Assembly: GCA_002812745.2 (NCBI GenBank)
Contig: NCSJ02000013.1
Span: 62,001 to 126,000 of the forward strand
DNA length: 64,000 nt
Source of the DNA: Scytalidium lignicola
Taxonomy: Eukaryota > Ascomycota > Leotiomycetes
Reading direction: 5' to 3'
The position numbers were made by a program, and so were the translations under genes. This document shows positions 1 to 14,114 of the stretch, piece after piece. Each line of letters opens with the position of its first letter. The first letter of the stretch is position 1. Under the pieces are notes generated by a model that was given only the letters and a program-made list of their open reading frames with translations, searched no databases and was not told the DNA's origin.

Positions 1-2
1 AC

Positions 3-308
3 CTCCACACGCTCTACTTCGTCAGCGTCCTCATCATGATTCGCTCACTGCTCCACTTGATTGAATATATTAAAGGGAATGCTGGTTACCTCCTCAGCAA
101 GGAGGCGTTTCTTTATATCTTCGACGCGGTCCCCATGTTTATCGTCGTCTCTTGGTTGCATTGGAAACACCCGGGGGGGATCGGTGTCCTGCTCCGGAGT
201 CAGGAGCATGTAGAAATAGGTTCAACCTCATATCGTCCAGGTCTCGGCTTATCTAGGTTGTCGAAGACTCGTGAACCAAGTGGGGAGCCCCTTGGTTTCT
301 CTCATTAG
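3..308 (+). CDS. RTA1-like membrane protein, C-terminal fragment
   Basis: The gene enters from outside the window, and the frame is open from base 3. The visible part has two hydrophobic segments joined by a charged loop reading RSLLHLIEYIKGNAGYL, then KEAFLYIFDAVPMF. This is the pattern of the last two helices of RTA1/RTM1 lipid-translocating exporter-like proteins of the fungal plasma membrane (IR.xFR.xEY..G..GYL...E...Y.FD). A short hydrophilic tail follows. The family is linked to resistance to toxic compounds and to sphingoid-base export; the substrate here is unknown. The N-terminal helices are missing, so integrity cannot be judged. Confidence 0.62.
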   Translation, partial: LHTLYFVSVLIMIRSLLHLIEYIKGNAGYLLSKEAFLYIFDAVPMFIVVSWLHWKHPGGIGVLLRSQEHVEIGSTSYRPGLGLSRLSKTREPSGEPLGFSH

Positions 309-1260
309 GGGTTTTTGTTTGCCTGTCATCAGTTATCCTAAAGGATAACCCTGTTATACCAGTGGTAAGGGGGAATGAGGAGGCAGATATAGAAGATATG
401 CATAGTTTCTGTGTAGATTAATTGATTGCAACTAATTAGGGGGAATGATTCGAAATGCAAGCACGCGTAATCCCACTGTAGCGCAGCTTGTTTCAACCAA
501 AACTTATGTACTTTACCTCGAATTGTTAGACAGATTACGCTTCAAATATTTTGATGATATTAAGAAGAGTTTTATATCATTTTACTAGTATCAACTCGCT
601 TTCTAAAAATATATATATTACAATGAAAACAACCTCATTTATCATATAAGCAATCCATAACACCTCTTTCCCAGGAAGAAAGGTAGAGGCTATAACTAGA
701 AAGACTAGAACGGCAGGATGGCAGACAGAACGAATAGCACACGCGTATTAACAGTTGGGGATAGCAGTGTACTATCCTATTTTTCTACGGCCTAGGGAAA
801 TAAGGTTAGCTTACTTGGCAGCCATCGTATTTTGATTTTAGCTGGGAGTTCAATAAGAACATTTTCGGTTAGATGGAGTTGTGATGCAAAGATCTAAGCG
901 ATTGATGAGAGTAATGTAGCTGCAAGGGCAGTCAGTTGCTAGTGTAAGACAAGTATCTCCATTATCGAGAACTATTTCTGCTTTGATGAAATCAAAGCAA
1001 AAGAGAATTCTAAAGATTTTAGTTTAGTTTAAGATTAGCTAACACGAAAAGGTTGGAGAACATGCCCTGGAGCTAGCCCCACATGTTGTTCCCCCCCGCA
1101 TCTCTACCAGAACGGACATCTTCCGTCTCCAAGGGCCCAGACGGGAATCACCCACAAGGACATAAAAAGCTGAAGCTTTAAGCACTTCTCAAGAAGTAAT
1201 AATCATTGAATGAACAGAAACCAGATTCTTCTAATTCATCGATTTGTAAAATAGACAATC
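309..1260. other. Intergenic, no gene seen
   Basis: AT-rich stretch between the RTA1-like gene and the VAO-like oxidase. No ORF with family resemblance was found on either strand. The last 100 bases are presumably the promoter and 5' leader of the oxidase. Confidence 0.5.
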
Positions 1261-3355
<2,095 letters not shown>

Positions 3356-4383
3356 AATTTAAGTTCGTTAAAGTTCTACTAAGATACAATAATTCTTCAC
3401 AGAAATAACTAAATTAAATCCAGTTTCAAAACATAATCTACTTCTAATGCTCTTATTAATAATGTAACTTCAATATAATCGTTCTTATCTACCAACTTCA
3501 ATCGCACCGAAATTAAACATGTATGCATGTCACGGAGTGTACCGGTAACTAATGCCGGCAGTTCTCTCTCCACACTCCAGCCTCCGTTAGCTCAAGTACC
3601 TTCACTTTTCAGTGAGATGAGCGAGTGACTGTAAGAGGTATTACTAACTTCTTGTAGCATTACATATTTACAAGTTAACTCTAATGGTATATTTACGACC
3701 TTAACATTAAACCAATGGGTAAATATTTCATTCTTCAACAATTTTGAACTTTTACAATTGACTTGAAGAGCGATTTAAAGGTTCTCACAATAGTGAGAAG
3801 GAAGGGTCACTTAAATACCAACGCATACGAAAAGAAATTATACCCACTCCTAAAAATATTTCGTAAAACTACATACTAAGCCTGTTCGGCTGTATCGATG
3901 TTGAATGTTTTTGTTTTAATGCAATCAGTTAGTATAATGTATATAATAATACTTCATTAAAACTGAGTAAATACTTCTAGATCGTCTGTCATAATGAAGA
4001 TCGCGTGATCATCAGGTCCATATTACCACATTTCACTATGTAAGCTTTGCTCATAACGTAAAACTCCCAAGACCTCCTCCCACCTCATATCGGATTCTTA
4101 ACATCCGATTCGGAATTTTATGCCAGCACAAAAAATAATGCCTAAATAATATGATATGTGCAAAAAACCAGTATTTCAGCGTTTGGATGCGGTAATTTTT
4201 GGTTCGGCAATGGTGTACAGTTTTCACCGAGACGTTATTCTTGAGAGGTTCTACGCCGAGACGTAACATGGGGTAGAGATTATGCATTTATATAAGAACA
4301 CTTAAAGGTGAGGCGCGAAATAATAATAGTTAGAAAAATCCTAGTATTATCCTTTATGTTTTTTCCTTGTTATTATAATATTA
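3356..4383. other. Intergenic, no gene seen
   Basis: AT-rich spacer. It should contain the terminator of the oxidase and the promoter of the MFS gene; nothing more specific was recognised. Confidence 0.5.
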
Positions 4384-4395
4384 GTGCTCTCGAAA

Positions 4396-6292
4396 ATGTC
4401 CGACAGCGAGAATATCTCTTACGCACCAACCCTTACTGAAAAGGGTTTGGTTGAAAAGACCTCCGACAATGAAAATGGCAGCAACAGCCAGGAGAAAATA
4501 GAAACCGGTGAGGATCTCGACTCAAATGATATAGATTGGTCTCAATATACTCCAAAACGGCTACCCTGGAGATTAAACAATACCGACGTTGCAGCTCTAA
4601 TAGCTCAGGATTATCGTGGAAGTGGGACAGAAGATGACCCATACCGTGTTAGTTGGCTTAAGGAGGATCCAGAGGATCCAAAACAGTATACACCGCTGTA
4701 TAGATGGAGTATTACCCTGCTAGCAGCATCTATGACTCTAGCTGTCTCACTATCTTCATCAGCATACTCAGGTGCGATAGAACATTTTATCATTGACTTC
4801 GGCTGCAGCGAGGAGGTAGCTATTCTGGGCCTGTCACTTATGGTATTGGGGTATGCAATGGGTCCTCTATTGTGGGGACCACTCTCCGAACTCTATGGTC
4901 GTCGCTATCCATTCATCGGGTCGTTTGCTATTTACACACTGTGGATGGCCGTCACATGCGCTGCTAAGAATATAGGCACTGTCGTCGTATTCCGTTTCCT
5001 CGCAGGTGTCTTCGGGTCGAGCTCACTTGTTATTCCAGGCGGAGAGATTGCCGATATGTTTCCAGCAGAGATCCGTGGACTAGGAATTGCATTTTTCTGT
5101 GCAGCGCCCTTCCTAGGTCCTTCACTCGGCCCATTAATTGGTGGGTTCTTGGGTGATGCTGGTGGTTGGAAATGGGTCATTGGCCTTCTTGCGATATATG
5201 CAGCTATTCTTACTGCCTTAGGAGCCGTCTTGTTACCAGAAACATACCCTCCAGTCCTTTTACGTCGACGGGCAGCCATGCTTACAAAGATAACCGGGAA
5301 GAGATATCTCTCTGTGATCGATGCAGATCACCCGCAGTCTGTCAGGGAACTAGTCCAAACAGCTCTCATCAGGCCCTGGGTGTTGCTAATCTTCGAACCA
5401 ATTGTCCTCATCACCACCGTAGGCATCATACACTCACTTGTTATTGCTGTTGACGATGCTAATATAATATGGGGTCATTAGATATACATGTCCTGTATTT
5501 ACGGAACCTTATACCTTTGTTTTGCTGCATTTCCTATTGTGTTCCAAGAGGGGCGTAAGTGGAATGCAGGAGTTGGCGGCTTAGCCTTTATGGGAATTTT
5601 TGTTGGATTGATGATAGGCGTAACTGTTGCGGCATTTGACAATGGCCGTTATGTACGGTTGCTACGGAAGAACAATGGCTTTCCACCACCAGAATGCAGA
5701 CTTCCTCCAGCCATATTTGGTGGCGGAGCTGTTGTTATTGGTCTTGTATGGCTAGCAGCCGCAGATTCTCCTAGCATTCACTGGATCGTTCCTATTTTAG
5801 CAACCGTACCCTTTGCATTCGGTCTTGTGTTGGTCTTCCTGTGTCTTGGGAACTATCTGTAAGTCATCCTGTGGTCATATCTGATCTGTTACTAACATAC
5901 GGCAGTGTGGATTCCTATGTTGTTTACGCCGCCTCCGTCTTCGCTGGAAATGGTGTGGTAAGATCGACATTTGGAGCTGTCTTTCCTCTTTTCACAACGT
6001 ATATGTTTAATGTAATTTAACATTCAATCATACTCTCATAGACTTGAGCTGACTAAAAATCTAGAATATTGGCATCCATTGGGGAGTAGCGGTACCGGCA
6101 TTTATAGCAGCTGGCTGTTTTCCCTTCCCAATATTATTCTACATCTATGGGTCAAAAATACGCAAGAGCTGCAAATACGCAGCAGAAGCGGCCCGTATAC
6201 TACATCAGATGAGTTCAGGAGGAAAAGTAGAGCAGCCTAGCGAAAATGAGGAGGTTAAAGAGGAGAAAACTCAGGATGCTGAAGCTGTTTAA
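4396..6292 (+). CDS. MFS transporter, DHA1 (drug:H+ antiporter-1) type
   Basis: Exons 4396-5418, 5482-5858, 5906-6011 and 6065-6292 give about 577 residues. Another in-frame ATG lies 12 bases upstream; MSDSEN is preferred as the more usual start. A charged cytosolic N-terminus of about 100 residues leads into YTPLYRWSIT and the first helix. Diagnostic motifs are WGPLSELYGRRYPF (motif A, loop 2-3) and GPSLGPLIGG (antiporter motif C region), with IYGTLYLCFAAFPIVF after intron 1, typical of polyamine/drug DHA1 exporters. The C-terminus is a long acidic-basic tail. It may export an aromatic product or toxic substrate related to the upstream phenol oxidase, but that link rests only on adjacency. 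Confidence 0.9.
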
Positions 6293-8870
6293 AAGATTTG
6301 TATAGATGACCGTTCTTTACAAGAATATTATAGTGGTATGTAGATACTTTAAATTAAACCCTCATATTTTAACTTCTTAAATGAATCTATGCCTCTTCAA
6401 TAGTTAACGTACCATTTTAGACTATTATAAAGATATGCTTTAAAGGTGGGAAAATCAAATTCGTCTCAAAGATTTAAATATATAGATCTTGTTAGATGGC
6501 GGCTTACAGCTACTTACGGGGCCTACGTAAACCCGTAATACAGCCCATAATATGATGTAGTATAAGAGCTGATCGACTTCTATTTATATGGCTATACTTG
6601 CTCATTGTATAGTAGTTATTCAGTAGTTCGTTATTTCAATCAATTCTATGGCAACCTACGATCGGTGTATGTAACTTGTCTTAAGACCGTGTCAGGTACA
6701 CGCTGATAGCTTTGGAGATTATACTGATAGAGAGCTTATTGACGAGGTTGAAGAGGGGGAAGAAGAAATATAAATGGTCTTACACGGTTCTTAATCTAAA
6801 ATATAATCTAAAATTATGACTACGGCGAATATGTAGGCCTAGTTTGAGATTGTCATAACATGACATGGAGAGGGCTTATGCAATTAATCAGAGTTTCTAT
6901 GATTGTTTAGATAGTAATAGAATATTGTTACACAGGTCCATTACACTTATCGAAATAAGTTCCCATAGAATATATTGAAATAACTACCGAATTAACTACA
7001 GTACTGTATAGAGGGCAAGTATGGCCATATTTATAGACTCTTTACGGATAAATGGAACCGTTCTTGGATCCCACATTTACGGCTCCGTAAAACCGATCTC
7101 ACCATATTACATATATCGGTCCGAAGAGTCGAACTATATTCAATAAATATCATAGTCTAAAATATTCGTGTACTGTACTATACTATGGTATGCTAAACTC
7201 ATTTTAATTTGCAATTACGACCTTGAAGTAATATTTCAAAAAAAGCTCCTGAGCCTCATCTGAGAGATTAGACAGAATGTTAGTGATATGAACGGAGCTT
7301 TCACAGCTTTGCAGTTCTTTGTACAGAACTACTTGAAACTTATGACATTTGTAAGTAAGTGCTTGTGTACTCGAGGGATTTCGGTTTTACTGCTCATGTT
7401 ACCTTAGTTAAATAGACTGTTCTAAAAATAGCCCTCTTATGTATCATATGTAAAACTCAGCCCTCGAGACTTAACGTCCGTATGCGGTGAGGGCTACGAA
7501 CCTACAGTATTCTGAGTGTAGAGTCAAGACTAGGTCATCTGACGATTTACGACTACCCGAAGATAGATCTCACGAACGCAACCTTTGAGGGAGTTAATTA
7601 TGTGTGCACGTACAGTACTATCTTGTAACATAGAACAGACACTTCAACTTGGCCATTTATACCTTACTTAGACTTTACGATACTGCCGACTGACGATTGA
7701 CGATATACTTGAGAGTAAGGTTGTTGCTTGGTCAGGTCAGAGAAATTTGGTGCTGAGCTTAAGGAAAAGGTTAAAACAAAAACTCTCAACTGATCGTAAA
7801 AGACCATAATTGAAATAACAACATTTGCAAAAAAAGCTTTTTGAGGTATTTAAAGGAATTGAAACACTACAGGACTAGAGACTTAAGTCTATTTATAAAA
7901 GAGATCATTTTGCCTTGTGTAGTTTTTATCTTCTTTATAAATAATACTTCGTATATATATCTCAAGATTAGCAAAATCCCATGCCCTTCATGAGGCGGAC
8001 AACCAGATCATTTCTGGCCGCAAATAAATATCATCATCATTATCACACCATCAGGTACATCGGTATCCCACATAGCTAGTACTAGGGTTAGGGAATTAGT
8101 ATGTACAGTAGTATTACTGTATCGCTATATGGTGGAGATCTTTCAAGTACCTGTATTAGTGACGCGGAAAGGAAGGGGAGCAGAAAGAAGTTAGTTTATG
8201 GACTCATTGGCTCCATATCAATACTTCAGTTATGGAATTGTTTCTTTCCACAACTTGACGTTGAAATACTTTTCGATGTTGTCTATAGTGTCCGTGATTA
8301 CTTATTAAACAGAAAAATGATAGGACGTACTGTATCATTGGAAGGCATTACCAATTTTAGCAGCTACAGACACAGTATTAGGCCGGACCGGGTGTTCGGT
8401 CCGGGAATTAAGTTCGTGATCTCCTTATCATACTCCCATCGCTACAGTATTAGTTTTGCTAAGTTCTTGACGATTAGTTATTTGTGGTGCTTAATAATGC
8501 AGCAAATTGCTGCTTTTCAGCCTACTTTAATACCCAACTTAAAAGAAGTTTATTAACCTTATTAAATTGGGCATAAAGTTATGAATATGCATATGGTGCA
8601 TAATATCCACTTTATGTATGTGCCACCCCGGTGCCACCGAAGGAGTTATTTGTGTTGATTGGGTCACAATAGTTAACTCCTTGTCACCTCATGCACAACT
8701 CGTTGTTCGGCATTGTGGTTTTGCCGAAAGCTTGGCTGAATCCATTAAACTAGATGGCTCTTTGAATATTTAGACACCGGACTCCGAGATTGAGCTTCAT
8801 AGCCACCTTCCCATAGACCTCTCTTCCTCGTAATCGTTTTAGAGTTCCTGGATGACCGGGCTTAACCTCT
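6293..8870. other. Long AT-rich intergenic region with palindromes
   Basis: 2.6 kb without a recognisable gene. It contains two related palindromes, TTACGGG...CCCGTAA (6514-6538) and TTTACGG-CT-CCGTAAA (7076-7091), and a GC hairpin CCGGACCG/CGGTCCGG with a 6-nt loop (8383-8404). A 151-codon ORF at 8101-8556 has no family resemblance and a composition like the flanks. An ancient transposon remnant is possible but not shown. Confidence 0.45.
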
Positions 8871-10975
8871 ATGGCTTCCCGTTCTTCCTCCGAGGTCAGT
8901 CCTCCCGCAGACTCCATACATCGAGAACCGCGTGTGCGGACACATGCATGCTTGGAATGCCGTTCAAGGAAAGTAAAATGTGTGCAGAGCGAAGATTCGA
9001 TGGGAAGATGTCGCGGGTATGATATAAGATTATGCGGCCTTTGCTTTTATTTCCCCTATATTTAACGTTGGACAGGTGTGCCCGATACGATAAAGAGTGT
9101 ATATTTCGAGAACGCCGACGTTCTCGAAGAACAAACCTGTGTTAGTGCCAAGTAATAAGCTCTCTAAACATATTACCTGCTGATCTATTAGAAAGTGCGT
9201 ACTCGTGTAGAGCAGCTTGAGCAGGGCTTTGAAGGCATTGTCTCTCTGTTTTCGACAAATCAGCAACATGTTGCCTCGGAGCAGAACGGCTATACAGTTC
9301 ATACGCCCCCCTCGAGTACTGCTCCCCCAAGAAAATCATTTAGTGGCCCAAGTTCAAGTAGAAATGAAAGTCTCGCAGGTGATGTGTTTGATCGCGGTCT
9401 GATCATACTCGAGGAAGCCATCCCGCTTTGTGCTTCATATCGACACATGTCGCAACGACATTTCCCATACGTCTTGCTTCCCGATGACGTCGAAATCAAT
9501 CAACTGAGAATAGATAAGCCCTTCTGTCTTCAGGCAATTTTGATAGTAGCTTCATGGCAGAATCCATCACTCCAGATTCTATTAGAGGAACAATTTTTAT
9601 TGGATTTCAGCACCCGATTTTTCTTTAGACCGGAGCAGACAGTTGATATGGTACAAGCATTATTGGTGTATCTTGGATGGTAACCGTGAATCATTTTTTC
9701 CAACGCTCTTGACAAAAGATTGATCGGTGTTTAGGTATCACTTCGTCATTAAAACCTCTCAAAGTCACCAGGCTTATCGATTGGCGTCAGTGGCAGCAAC
9801 GATACTGATGCAACTTAATCTACACAAAAGACCACGGGATGTTAAAGTTAATATATTTTGGTCTCAAGCTGCTGTACAAGTAGAACAGCCGGATTCGCCT
9901 GAATTTTGGAGCATCGATGCTAGAAGAGCATTGCTAGGATGCTATTGTATATGTGCAGTGTGAGATTTCTATCCAGAATTGTTAATTACTCATGACGCTA
10001 ATTCGACTCAAATAGCACGTCTACTGCTGTTCGCAGACCAAATCCCCTGCCATATAATGAGTACATGGAAGAATGCGCATTATCATTACAGAAAGAGCAA
10101 CTAGCTCCCTCAGATGTATCCCTTAGCCATTATCTTCGCCTTCATCATCTATCCGAGGAGATCGCCGATGCCTTCAACTTTGGGGACTCACAGACAGGAG
10201 TACTATCTGAAACCAAGATCAAGATCTGTGTATCGGAGTTTGACCGTCAGATTACCAAAGTGAGAAATGAATTATCTTGCGAACCAACACAACTTGGTTG
10301 GTTATTTCCCTTCCCTCATTTCATCATCTTTGATTCTAGATATACTAATATGGTGTCATAGCTGAGCTAAATATCAAGTGTGTTGTTCTCAGGGCATATG
10401 CACATCAGATCGCAATATTTAACAATCCTGATAGCAATCTCCTGGTTTCCCAAATCAAGATGTTGTATGATTGTGCTTCCGCAGCTAAAAGCTATTTAGA
10501 CGAGATCATGCTTCTTTCACAAGAAGATATGGAGGAATGGAGCTACATGGAATGGATACAACTCAACCACATCGTCCAATTAATAATCCGAGTAGCACAG
10601 ATGGTTGGCACTTCAGATTGGAGTGACGTAGTCTCACGGTTGATGGTCCTTGACTCATATCTTGAATGGCTCTGCGAACGACTAAGGGGGATAAACAATC
10701 TTAGAAATTATCCAGAAACAGAAGAAAACAGATCGGGATTGCAATATCTCTTCTCGGTATGGGAGGCAATGAAGAATAAAAACAGGAGCTCTCTATCTGC
10801 ACTACAGTCTAGGCAATCTGCTGTCCTGGAAATGGGCCAAACTAATATAATCAGTTCGCAACCGGCCGCTGTGCCCAATGTTTCCATATCAGTCGATTAT
10901 GCAGATCTGATGAGTTTTGGGCCTTTAAACCTGGGGACCAATGCATTTTGGATTCCTTCTAACTTTCCAAGTTAA
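8871..10975 (+). CDS. Zn(II)2Cys6 transcription factor with fungal-specific middle domain
   Basis: Exons 8871-9016, 9076-9140, 9196-9679, 9735-9959, 10016-10296 and 10362-10975 give about 604 residues. Intron 1 splits the zinc cluster; after splicing it reads CLEC-RSRKVKC-x9-C-RGC-ARYDKEC (six Cys, CX2CX6CX9CX2CX6C), followed by a basic stretch and a short heptad-like linker RTRVEQLEQGF. The middle part (HFPYVLLPDD, FCLQAILIVAS, GWYHFVIK, ASVAATILMQL) has the fungal transcription factor domain pattern. It should bind CGG-type sites in the nucleus. It lies between the oxidase/MFS pair and the BBE-type oxidase and could regulate either. No lesion was found. Confidence 0.9.
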
Positions 10976-11769
10976 ATCTCTAGTCAAAATTCGTTCGTTA
11001 GATAGGAAACAAACGTGTAAAATAATAACATAGTGAGTAGACAAAAGTTAAAATGAATGGCCATTTTACACTTACTTTAGTTTAGATTTAATATTTATTA
11101 ATACTTCAAAATCTGTTTCATTTTTTATTATTTTAATTGATAAACTTTAGTAACGTATTTAACATATTTCAAGCTTAAAAATCCAGAGGTATTGTCTAGC
11201 AACTCCTCTCTTGTATAAAAGGGGATTATAGTATTAAACGGGAGGAGAGGGATAAGATTCATTGAGCCCGTTTCGGACCACGCAACCTCTCTAAGGTTGG
11301 AATTGCAATGCTCCATGGTTTGCAATACAACATCCCTTAGCCCTTCAAGGGTCTTAAGAAGTTAGAAGTTAGCAAGAGGGGGGATCATACCGTGATATAA
11401 TATGAAGTCATCCGACTGGGAGGCATTAACAGAGGGAGTTGAATCAACTAAAGACGTGATATAAATGAATAGAAAGGGGGTTTTATAGTTTTATTGTGGT
11501 TGAATATAAACGATACTACACAATTCCTTTGACCAGCTTGCTCAGAACAAATTTTCGAACAGTAAAAGATTAGCCATTGATGCTAATAGTTACAACTGAT
11601 TAACGCAATGTATCTGGCAACCATCGTGCAGTCCGCCGGCATTTCGAGTCGTTCAGTCACACTGACAACGTCAGTCTTTATTAAACATAACAGTTAAAAA
11701 AGACGTACCAGAGCAAATCCGATAGAATTAGGAGTCCATGAACACGTGGTAACACATGACTAAAATACA
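10976..11769. other. Intergenic, no gene seen
   Basis: AT-rich spacer between the 3' end of the regulator and the 3' end of the small secreted protein gene (convergent). Short ORFs here have no recognisable features. Confidence 0.45.
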
Positions 11770-11958
11770 TCAGCATATATGCCCACTTCTTTCTCCACAC
11801 TCACGTACCGAGCCTGGTACACAACGTTCATTTCCACTGGAAACTACGCAAATCCGAGGGTCCTGGTGGTCACACTGGCCTTGCTCGGTTGGACCGCTTC
11901 CGATAAGTGCCATGGTGGTGGTGCACAGTGCAAGGATGGCTGCAATAGCGAACTTCAT
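11770..11958 (-). CDS. Small cysteine-rich secreted protein (effector-like)
   Basis: A 62-residue ORF starting MKFAIAAILALCTTTMA, a good signal peptide with likely cleavage near residue 17. The mature part of about 45 residues contains five Cys, spaced through QC, RIC, ERC, REC and HIC. The frame extends 25 codons further upstream, but that part lacks secretory character, so this ATG was chosen. An odd number of cysteines suggests either one free Cys or an unrecognised 3' exon: a GTACGTGAGT-like donor lies inside the last codons. No known family was recognised. Its upstream region carries a 35-bp tandem duplication. Confidence 0.5.
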   Translation of the reverse strand: MKFAIAAILALCTTTMALIGSGPTEQGQCDHQDPRICVVSSGNERCVPGSVRECGERSGHIC

Positions 11959-12000
11959 GGTGAAAGTTGGAAGGTGTTTGGAGAGTGTAGCGAGGTAATG

Positions 12001-12070
12001 TGGCAAGATAGTGAAAATCGCAATTCGAGGCAATGTGGCAAGATAGTGAAAATCGCAATTCGAGGCAATG
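12001..12070. repeat. Perfect 35-bp tandem duplication
   Basis: Two identical 35-bp copies abut: 12001-12035 and 12036-12070, each beginning TGGCAAGATAGTGAAAATCG. They lie 43 bases upstream of the start codon of the small secreted protein gene on the minus strand, so they fall in its promoter or 5' UTR. Perfect identity implies a recent duplication. Confidence 0.95.
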
Positions 12071-12199
12071 ATTCAAGAAACACGGAGGCAACGAAAGCAA
12101 CTTATATAATAATCACGCTGTGACTGGGGTATATTCATTATGGGCTACTATGGACGATTCGATTTATTATCGACTTCAACTTACCATACCGTCCGCGTT

Positions 12200-12256
12200 T
12201 CGACCTACCATGCACGGCTCGACTTGCCATCAGCGATTCGACATACCATTTACGAT
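12200..12256. repeat. Three degenerate 19-bp tandem units
   Basis: Three consecutive 19-bp units share TCGAC-N-T/A-R-CCAT, then a variable end resembling CGAT: 12200-12218, 12219-12237 and 12238-12256. A further diverged unit may precede them. The array sits in the intergenic region between the divergent small secreted protein gene and the BBE-type oxidase, so it could be a regulatory array or a decayed minisatellite. Confidence 0.65.
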
Positions 12257-12428
12257 ACACTTGGCCTTCATATTAATTTACTTCACGACCTAGTTCGGGA
12301 TATTTCCACTTGCTATTTCCAAGGATGATTCGTCTGAAGGAAGTAACTGCGCAAATACTAGATAATTCGCCCGAGGTAAGAACTACAGAATGAAGCACTG
12401 GAGACAAGGTCCATTTATTTTCTAAATC

Positions 12429-14114
12429 ATGGTGTTCTCAGCCTTCAAAATGAAATTTCTTCCAGCACTTTGTTTATTAACACCCCTTTTACAGGTCGAT
12501 GCTCTCCTTACATCTGATGATCTAAAAGCGCTCTCTAGGGAGCTATCTACCAAAACAAAGGTTTACCACCAAGCTTCACCAAACTTCACCACCATCACTT
12601 CATATTGCAATCCTAGGATACAGCCCCATATTGATATTGCAGTCGAAGCTGAAACAATTTATGATGTCCGGACTACTGTATGTCACATCTTACTCCCGGG
12701 ACTACCAAAATGGAGAGATCATTGAAAAGTTTGCTAGATCTCGTTTGCTCGTTCTCAGAAACGACCACTGGTTATCCGAACCACAGGTAATGGGAAGTCG
12801 CAGAAGCTATCTAAGGTCCAGAATGGCGTACAGCTATCTCTGCGAAAGTTTAAATCAATTAAAATTGATGCAGATTTAAACAGGGCCACACTCGGTGCGG
12901 GAGTGATTAACCATGAGCTCGTTCCCGCATTGTGGAAAGCCAGGAAAAGAACCGGTAATTATGTTATAATAACAGATAGTTAGACCTGGGATAGATCCAA
13001 AGCTGATATTCTATTTAGCTACACTAGGGTGTGACTGTGTTTCAATCGTTGGCGCTGCACTCGGAGGAGGCCACGGTCGCCACCAGGGCGTCTACGGACT
13101 CCTGTCAGATCAAGTTACCTCTATGAAATTGCTCACAGCCAATGGAAATCTGGTTGAAGCCTCAGTAACTGAAAACCAAGATCTATTCTGGGCTATGAGA
13201 GGGGCGGGTCACAATTTTGGGGTCGTCGTTGAAATAACTCTTCGGCTCCACGATATAGACCCGGGATGGGGAGAAAGCTATTTCATGAGCGACTACTTTT
13301 TCGAACGAGAACAGCTCAATAGGATTGTAGAAGCGCTTAACCTAACTATAATGCGCCCGCAAGATCCAGAGCTAAATATATTCGTTTGGTTCAGACGGCG
13401 ATATATCAAAGTCAGCGTACAGTATAGCGGGAAACTGCCCATTCAAGAGCTGATTCCGCATATACTTGCGTTAAAGCCGAATTATACTTCGGAAAAAACT
13501 GTCTCCTGGCCAGATATCCCAGTTTCAATGGGTCTTGGTGTAAAAAATCGGAGTTGTGAAATCGGATCTAACGAATATTCTTCGTCGGCTAGTGTTATGT
13601 TGGATTCACTTGAAAGTACAACTATTCTAGAGATTTTGGCCTTGGCCGATACTATTTCTGCCGAGGATAAAGTGTCTGGGATTGGGCAACGGAGCTTTCT
13701 ATTTGTAGAATTATACGGGAGAGGGAAGTTTGAAGACATTGAAATGACTGAAGGTAGCATTTACGGACACCGTGACATGAGAGTAATAGCGTATGTGAAA
13801 ACTAGAAGCTGCTTTAGAAAGTATATGCTAACAATTTAGAACATTTGAAACATCTTATTACAAAAAANGATTATATAGTAACAGCAGACAGCTTTGTGGA
13901 CACCGCGAAGGGTTTACTTTTAAAGTATCAGCACGAAGAAAGAGTTTACATAAATTATGCAAATGGGGATGAGGGGGCACTTGCTTGGTATGGAACTGAA
14001 GCCAATCTTAAAAGGCTGCAAAAGTTAAAGCAAAGATATGATCCAGATGGTGTGTTTTCTATCTTCAGTCAAATTAGTGATAGAGCGCCCTTGGCCATGA
14101 AGGATGAATTGTGA
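12429..14114 (+). CDS. Secreted BBE-like FAD-linked oxidase (frame interrupted only by an N)
   Basis: Exons 12429-12677, 12738-12954, 13019-13790 and 13840-14114. The second ATG (12450, MKFLPALCLLTPLLQVDA) gives a good signal peptide and about 496 residues. The FAD domain continues with FARSQKRPLVIRTTGNG, TLGCDCVSIVG, LGGGHGRHQGVYGLLSD and AMRGAGHNFGVV, and ends with the BBE tail (YINYANGDEGALAWYG, then KQRYDPDGVFS). In bicovalent BBE/GOOX enzymes the first motif carries the FAD-linking His (GGHG/TGHG); here it is Asn (AAT at 12789-12791), while the Cys of the second motif is kept. The N at 13868 adds one base after six A's; without it the last exon reads through. A secreted oxidase of sugars or alcohols, or a secondary-metabolite oxidase, is likely. 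Confidence 0.82.

Noticed and set aside
8383..8404. Helitron 3' end
   Set aside because: The hairpin is suitable but no CTRR terminus follows at 10-12 nt and no Helitron coding sequence is present.
8101..8556. 151-codon ORF on the plus strand
   Set aside because: No signal peptide, domain or family resemblance, and it contains a GC hairpin and short degenerate repeats; it looks like chance openness in intergenic DNA.
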